A program made the position numbers and the translations under genes. The notes below the pieces were generated by a model, which made no database searches, was not told where the DNA came from, and was given only the letters and a program-made list of their open reading frames with translations. A stretch of DNA of 64,000 bases from Prochlorococcus sp. AG-409-I11 (lineage in GTDB: Bacteria; Cyanobacteriota; Cyanobacteriia; PCC-6307; Cyanobiaceae), in the NCBI GenBank assembly GCA_003215725.1, contig QCJX01000001.1, forward strand, positions 16,001 through 80,000, written 5' to 3'. This document shows, in pieces, positions 57,630-64,000 of the stretch. Within the stretch, counting starts at the first letter, position 1. Every line of letters starts with the position of its first letter.

Positions 57630-58112
57630 ATGTCGACTCTTAAAAAACCAGATCTTTCAGATTCAAAGCTTAGGGCCAAGCTGGCTAAGGGGATGGGTCA
57701 TAACTACTATGGCGAACCAGCGTGGCCTAATGATCTCCTTTATATATTCCCAGTTGTAATTCTGGGCACTATTGCTTGCGTTGTTGGTCTCGCTGTTCTT
57801 GATCCAGCAATGCTGGGAGATAAAGCTAATCCTTTCGCAACCCCATTGGAAATTCTTCCAGAATGGTACTTGTACCCAGTCTTTCAAATTCTAAGAGTAG
57901 TTCCAAATAAGTTGTTGGGGATTGCATTGCAAACATTGATTCCTTTAGGCTTAATGTTGATTCCTTTTATTGAAAATGTAAATAAATTTTCAAACCCATT
58001 CCGTAGGCCAATAGCTACAACAGTTTTCTTGTTTGGCACTGTTTTAACTATCTACTTGGGCATAGGAGCTTGCCTTCCTATTGATAAATCGTTGACATTA
58101 GGATTATTTTGA
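57630..58112 (+). CDS. petD: Cytochrome b6f subunit IV
   Basis: 160 residues, three membrane helices, part of the cytochrome b6f core. The Qo-site PEWY motif lies at residues 77-80 ([16 protein letters not shown]). Cotranscribed with petB. A 26-bp perfect inverted repeat starts 4 bases after its stop codon. Confidence 0.99.
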   Translation: MSTLKKPDLSDSKLRAKLAKGMGHNYYGEPAWPNDLLYIFPVVILGTIACVVGLAVLDPAMLGDKANPFATPLEILPEWYLYPVFQILRVVPNKLLGIALQTLIPLGLMLIPFIENVNKFSNPFRRPIATTVFLFGTVLTIYLGIGACLPIDKSLTLGLF

Positions 58113-58115
58113 TTG

Positions 58116-58173
58116 TAACTATAAGCACTATAAAATAATTAAAAAAGTAATTATTTTATAGTGCTTATAGTTA
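58116..58173. terminator. 26-bp perfect inverted repeat between petD and the invertase gene
   Basis: 58116-58141 is the exact reverse complement of 58148-58173, with a 6-base loop AAAAAG. Being A/T-rich it can act as a terminator for both convergent genes. Its last three bases are the stop codon of the minus-strand invertase gene. Confidence 0.8.
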
Positions 58174-59625
58174 ATTTAATATTTCCTGTAAGTCAAGCAT
58201 TAATACATCTTCTGGAGACACTCTTAGTAGATGATGAAGTAAAAGGAATCCAACAATTGTCCATGTTTGATAAGTTCTTGATTGCTGACCAACCCATGTC
58301 CCTGTAGGGCCATCGAAATATTCAGCCCATTTTTGACGAGGTAGTTGATTTAGTTGACTCCAATAGCATTCTTCTAATAAGGCACGCATTTGCCCCATCA
58401 AAAGAACATCTGCTTGTGGATAGCGATTTTGATGAAGAAGAATTGATGCTCCAAAAAACCAAAGAAGACTTGGCCAATGGCCTCCATTGTGATAACTCCA
58501 AGGCCAGTTCTTTGGGTCTGAACCTGTTTTATTTTGCCATTCAGCTCCATCCATTGGAGGATGGCATATTCTCATTGGCATCTGAGCCATAAGATGTTCT
58601 CTGTTGTGCAGAACTAACCGAAATAAAGCTCGTTGTTGTGGTGCTGTAAGCACTCCAAACATGCACGCTAGAGAATTGCCAAGACTGTAAAAGCGAAAAT
58701 CTGGTCTTCCTGTCCTTATGTTTCCAATGAGATAGCCACCTCTATTTTCTAACCAGTCTTGTAACCATGAAGGCACAACTTGTGGCTGAACATTGAATTC
58801 ATTCTGGTGCTGATCTTCTCCATATTGTTCTGTAGGCCTTCTTCTTAAAACTTGCATTGTTTTACTGGTTACCCAGTAGTGCTTTAAAAGAAATTGACGA
58901 AGGTCATGAACCCATTGCCTTGTAAGAACAAGTCTTTGATCAAGTAATCGACTGACATGATTTTTTCTACTTAGTTCCATTAGTTCAATGCAACTCCTTA
59001 AGCAGCCGTACAAAAGAACTTCGACTTCAAGAGGTGCGCCCCATACATCCATTGGTCGATCAATCATGAACGAACAATCAGGAACAAAAAGGACAGGGGT
59101 ACCTTCGAAAGTTGGATGTAGGACAAGGTCTAAGAGAAGTTGAACTCCTCGTTGTACTTTTTGACTTGTTGCAAAGCTTGTGTCTCCACTTCGTCTTACA
59201 TAAAGCCAGCACAAAATTGGCCACCACAAACTTGCGTCTGCGGAGGTGATCCGTCCGATTGATCTTTGGCCATAGTCACCTATTAATTCTCCTTGTTCTT
59301 CAATGAAACTGGTTGGGAAAACACCTCTTGTTTGATAGGTAGTGCTTTGAAGGTCGAGACATACACTCAAAAACTTTTTGACTACGTCATAACGCTTTTG
59401 AGTCAAGAGGTAGATCATTACTGGCACATTGTCGCGCAGAAAAATTTCCCCATAGTTCAAAGCATCATTGTTTGCTGGATGTTCAAGAGCAGCAACACTT
59501 CCTACAACACTTCCGGAAATCTCTATGAGAGTTCGTTCAAAATGCTCCTTAGCCCGTTTGATAACTGTGTCTTCATTTGAATTGGGACGCACTCTTTGGT
59601 GCTGTTGGCTGAAGCGTCCTGCCAT
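58171..59625 (-). CDS. invA: Neutral/alkaline invertase (glycoside hydrolase family 100)
   Basis: 484-residue cytosolic sucrose-cleaving enzyme. GH100 elements: IKRAKEHFERTLIEISGSV and, further on, DNVPVMIYLLTQKRYDVVKK, STTYQTRGVFPTSFIEE, SIGRITSADASLWWPILCWL, DCSFMIDRPMDVWGAPLEVE, WPWSYHNGGHWPSLLWFF. The (alpha/alpha)6 barrel is full length. No signal peptide. Substrate is sucrose or a sucrose derivative. Convergent with petD; its stop codon lies in the inverted repeat there. Confidence 0.93.
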   Translation of the reverse strand: MAGRFSQQHQRVRPNSNEDTVIKRAKEHFERTLIEISGSVVGSVAALEHPANNDALNYGEIFLRDNVPVMIYLLTQKRYDVVKKFLSVCLDLQSTTYQTRGVFPTSFIEEQGELIGDYGQRSIGRITSADASLWWPILCWLYVRRSGDTSFATSQKVQRGVQLLLDLVLHPTFEGTPVLFVPDCSFMIDRPMDVWGAPLEVEVLLYGCLRSCIELMELSRKNHVSRLLDQRLVLTRQWVHDLRQFLLKHYWVTSKTMQVLRRRPTEQYGEDQHQNEFNVQPQVVPSWLQDWLENRGGYLIGNIRTGRPDFRFYSLGNSLACMFGVLTAPQQRALFRLVLHNREHLMAQMPMRICHPPMDGAEWQNKTGSDPKNWPWSYHNGGHWPSLLWFFGASILLHQNRYPQADVLLMGQMRALLEECYWSQLNQLPRQKWAEYFDGPTGTWVGQQSRTYQTWTIVGFLLLHHLLRVSPEDVLMLDLQEILN

Positions 59626-60315
59626 TTAGTAACGTTGACTTCCTTTAATAAAGCTAACGCTGACTGCTGTTTTGCACACTCATAAGTAGTTGGAAGACAT
59701 TCGTTGTTTTGTCTTGTTGCGTATTGGTGGGTTTATGGTCTACCTTATTTAGATGTGCGAAAGGACTGAGTCCTTAACCACATTTCACTTATCTCAAACG
59801 AGGTTTAATCCTTGTTTGTTGCGAAGTGATGACTTGCCGCAAGGGAGGGATTCCTTCCTGTTGTAAGTTTCTAAAGCGATCAAATAGATCGCTATGTCTT
59901 GAGCTTCTTTGGAGCTTTAGGCAAGAACCTGGACAATTTAAAAGTTTAGGAACTGACGCTTTTGTCGCGTTCATAACTTTATCAAGCCTTTTATGGCTCT
60001 GATTTGTCATGAATGAATATGCGACGAGAGTGTGAGGTCCCGTCAAAAGAACTAAGTTGCAGAAGCCTGTTTCTTACTCGAAAACGATTTTCACGGATTA
60101 TTTTCAAGTAAAAGGTGTTACAGGTGGAGGCAACGACCGGATCTGAGATCCTGGAAAGTCACGAAGAAGAGATTCTTAATGTGCACTCTTTGCACCCTTC
60201 TGTCAGAAGAAGGAGGCCGAAACTACTTTATGTACGCCAGTGCTAATAAGTGGGATAAGCAAATCAGACTGAGTAGCGAGTTTGAATAAAGCTCCTGCAA
60301 AAGGGCCTGATCTAC
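59626..60315 (+). promoter_or_regulatory. rRNA operon upstream region and leader
   Basis: 690 bases between the divergent invertase gene and 16S rRNA. It should hold the rrn promoter and leader. A minus-strand frame at 59789-60046 exists but I see no support for it. I can place a small hairpin AAGGAC/GTCCTT at about 59761-59775; no convincing -35/-10 pair stands out. Confidence 0.5.
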
Positions 60316-61797
<1,482 letters not shown>

Positions 61798-61955
61798 ACA
61801 GGGAGACAAACATTGATCATGATGTCTGAGTTTTTTATCTTAGGCCTTGATCCTGTCACCTTAGGTCGATCGGTACCTCAGATTTTTTTCTATGAAAATG
61901 GAAAAAAATTTCAGTTCCTAAACTTGTCTAGGTCACACCCAGCAAGGGTTCTCCT

Positions 61956-62029
<74 letters not shown>

Positions 62030-62038
62030 TTCGTTGTT

Positions 62039-62111
62039 GGGGGTATAGCTCAGTTGGTAGAGCGCCTGCTTTGCAAGCAGGATGTCAGCGGTTCGAGTCC
62101 GCTTACCTCCA
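62039..62111 (+). tRNA. tRNA-Ala (UGC)
   Basis: 73 bases, 9 bases after tRNA-Ile: acceptor GGGGGTA/TACCTCC, anticodon loop TTTGCAA with TGC, T loop TTCGAGT. Second spacer tRNA of the rRNA operon. Confidence 0.98.
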
Positions 62112-62464
62112 CTGATCTATCACCTGATAACCAAAGCTTTAAGGAGAAATAACTTTGCTATTTGTGATTTAGACCTTTTTCTGAATGAACCTAGCTTCCT
62201 ATCATTCTTTTTCTAAAAAATACTTTAGAGAGTTGATAAGACGCTGGGCTCACTGGAATCCGATGGGATTTCGGGAGTTCAGAAGAACCTTGACAACTGC
62301 ATAGATAAAAGTCTGGAAAGAATAAAGCATCTCATGGATGCATAATTCTCTAGATGTTAGATAAAGATATAACGTTTTAATATGTTATTTCTAGTCCAAA
62401 CAAAAGAGAATTAATGTTGAATTCTTGAGTAAGAGCCAAGACTCTATAGTTTTATAGAGGCTAA
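62112..62464 (+). other. Internal transcribed spacer between tRNA-Ala and 23S
   Basis: 353 bases without a gene, processed from the rRNA precursor. It ends in sequence pairing expected with the far side of 23S for RNase III processing; that partner is outside the window. Box A lies within it (separate entry). Confidence 0.7.
62285..62304 (+). promoter_or_regulatory. rRNA antitermination box A
   Basis: GAACCTTGACAACTGCATAG at 62285-62304 matches the box A element conserved in cyanobacterial rRNA spacers (commonly GAACCTTGAAAACTGCATAG), which recruits Nus factors to prevent early termination. Confidence 0.8.
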
Positions 62465-64000
62465 TGGTCAAGCTACAAAGGGCTCACGGTGGATACCTTG
62501 GCACACAGAGGCGATGAAGGACGTGGTTACCTGCGATAAGTCTCGGGGAGCTGGAAGCACGCTTTGATCCGGGAATTTCCGAATGGGGCAACCCCTAGTA
62601 CGGCCAGCTGAATCCATAGGCTGGTGCGAGCCAACCCAGCGAACTGAAACATCTTAGTAGCTGGAGGAAAGGAAAGTAAAAACGACTCCCTAAGTAGCGG
62701 CGAGCGAACGGGGAATAGCCCAAACCGATAGTTTCGACTGTCGGGGTTGTAGGACAGCAATGTGGATCAACAAACCTAGAAGAAGCGTTTGAATGGCGCG
62801 CCATAGAGGGTGAAAGCCCCGTAATCGAAAGGAGAGTTGACCTAGCTGTATCCTGAGTAGCACGGAGCACGTGAAATTCCGTGTGAATCTACGAGGACCA
62901 CCTCGTAAGGCTAAGTACTCCTGTGTGACCGATAGCGCAACAGTACCGCGAGGGAAAGGTGAAAAGAACCCCGGGAGGGGAGTGAAATAGAACATGAAAC
63001 CGTGAGCTTACAAGCAATGGGAGCCCGACTTATCGGGTGACCGTGTGCCTGTTGAAGAATGAGCCGGCGACTTATAGGCACTGGCGGGTTAAACCGGAAA
63101 TGGTGGAGCCATAGCGAAAGCGAGTCTGAATAGGGCGCTTGTCAGTGTTTATAGACCCGAACCCGGGTGATCTAACCATGGCCAGGATGAAGCTTGGGTG
63201 ATACCAAGTGGAGGTCCGAACCGACTGATGTTGAAAAATCAGCGGATGAGCTGTGGTTAGGGGTGAAATGCCAATCGAACCCGGAGCTAGCTGGTTCTCC
63301 CCGAAATACGTTGAGGCGTAGCGTCTAGTGCTCCAGCAGGGGGGTAAAGCCACCATTTCGGTGCGGGCTGCGAGAGCGGTACCAAATCGAGATGAACTCT
63401 GAATACCCTGTGTGTAACTAGGCAGTCAGACTGTGGGGGATAAGCTCCATAGTCGAAAGGGAAACAGCCCAGACCGCCAGCTAAGGTCCCCAAATCAACA
63501 CTAAGTGATAAAGGAGGTGGGATTGCCCAGACAACCAGGAGGTTTGCCTAGAAGCAGCCATCCTCAAAGGAGTGCGTAATAGCTCACTGGTCGAGCGATC
63601 CTGCGCCGAAAATGAACGGGGCTAAGTGTTGTACCGAAGCTGCGGATTTAACTTGTTAAATGGTAGGGGAGCGTTCCATGTAGGGTGAAGCGTTAGCGTA
63701 AGCGGGCGTGGACAGCATGGAAGTGAGAATGTCGGCTTGAGTAGCGAAAACATGGGTGAGAATCCCATGCCCCGAAACCCTAAGGGTTCCTCCGGCAGGC
63801 TCGTCCGCGGAGGGTTAGTCTGGACCTAAGGCGAGGCCGAAAGGCGTAGTCGATGGATAACAGGTCAACATTCCTGTACCGGTTATGTTTTGGGAAGGGG
63901 GACGGAGAAGGCTAGCCAAGCCAGATGTTGGTTACTGGTTCAAGCGTTCGAGGCTTTGAGGAACGGAGAAAACGTTCTGAGCTAAGGCGTGAGTACGAGC
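62465..64000 (+). rRNA. rrl: 23S ribosomal RNA (5' part, cut by the window end)
   Basis: Starts near 62465 with GGTCAAGCTACAAAGGGCTC and continues to the window edge, with conserved segments such as GTGAAAAGAACCCCGGGAGG near 62958. About 1.5 kb of roughly 2.9 kb is present. Apparent minus-strand frames over it are not genes. Confidence 0.97.

Noticed and set aside
59789..60046. 85-residue minus-strand frame upstream of 16S rRNA
   Set aside because: No ribosome-binding site or recognisable motif, and it lies in the region expected to hold the rRNA promoter and leader.

Overview
The window looks like a low-light-adapted Prochlorococcus, broadly like the SS120 / MIT9211 lineages. The evidence is an AT-rich, tightly packed genome, a class III phycoerythrin cluster (cpeB, cpeA, lyases, one linker) with no phycobilisome core genes in view, the marine-picocyanobacterial rubA-ycf48-psbEFLJ and ndhCKJ blocks, and a rRNA operon of the form 16S-tRNA-Ile-tRNA-Ala-23S. 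The strain assignment is by recall and was not computed.

Layout. (1) 0-9 kb: end of an unidentified gene, ndhC-ndhK-ndhJ (minus), rubA-ycf48-psbE-psbF-psbL-psbJ (plus, ending at a clear terminator), mtnP, an NADH-dehydrogenase-like/SelD fusion and a CCA-adding enzyme. (2) 9-14 kb: uvrD/pcrA and a full-size ABC exporter. (3) 13.7-21 kb: the phycoerythrin cluster cpeB-cpeA-cpeZ, a cpeF-like lyase, cpeY, cpeT, cpeS, two small unknown genes and the linker ppeC. The lyases present match the bilin-binding cysteines left in CpeA and CpeB. (4) 21.6-40.8 kb: a surface-polysaccharide island between ppeC and tRNA-Phe. Its plus-strand operon runs gmhA, KdsC-like HAD phosphatase, short NeuB, NeuA, SDR, TIM-barrel isomerase, SDR, SDR, a capsule-synthesis-like transferase and a GT9 transferase. 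It is followed by minus-strand gmhB, hldD and hldE, a second GT9 enzyme, a Wzy-like membrane protein, a FlaA1/PseB-type dehydratase and a WbaP-like initiating sugar transferase. (5) 41-53 kb: tRNA-Phe, a DUF2470 protein, a D-ribulose-kinase-like protein, metK, a HAD phosphatase, rpsA, nrdR, psbT, psbB, psbM, a thioesterase, prmC, tsaC and tRNA-Thr. (6) 52-60 kb: minE-minD-minC, an HD phosphohydrolase, a carboxyl-terminal protease, petB-petD and a neutral invertase. (7) 60.3 kb to the end: 16S, tRNA-Ile, tRNA-Ala and an incomplete 23S.

How it fits together. Most of the window is core photosynthesis and housekeeping (NDH-1, PSII, cytochrome b6f, division-site placement). The accessory part is the island. 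It encodes every step of ADP-L-glycero-D-manno-heptose synthesis (GmhA, HldE, GmhB, HldD) and two GT9 (heptosyltransferase-family) enzymes. It also carries a CMP-activated ulosonic-acid-type pathway whose synthase lacks the usual C-terminal domain and whose operon holds three SDR enzymes and an isomerase of unknown role. This combination is the best candidate for an undescribed system: a heptose- and ulosonate-containing surface glycan in a lineage whose relatives have been reported to have simplified LPS.

Also recorded are two unannotated 57-residue single-helix membrane proteins, a 26-bp perfect inverted repeat between petD and the invertase gene that contains the invertase stop codon, and decayed coding sequence at the island's left edge.
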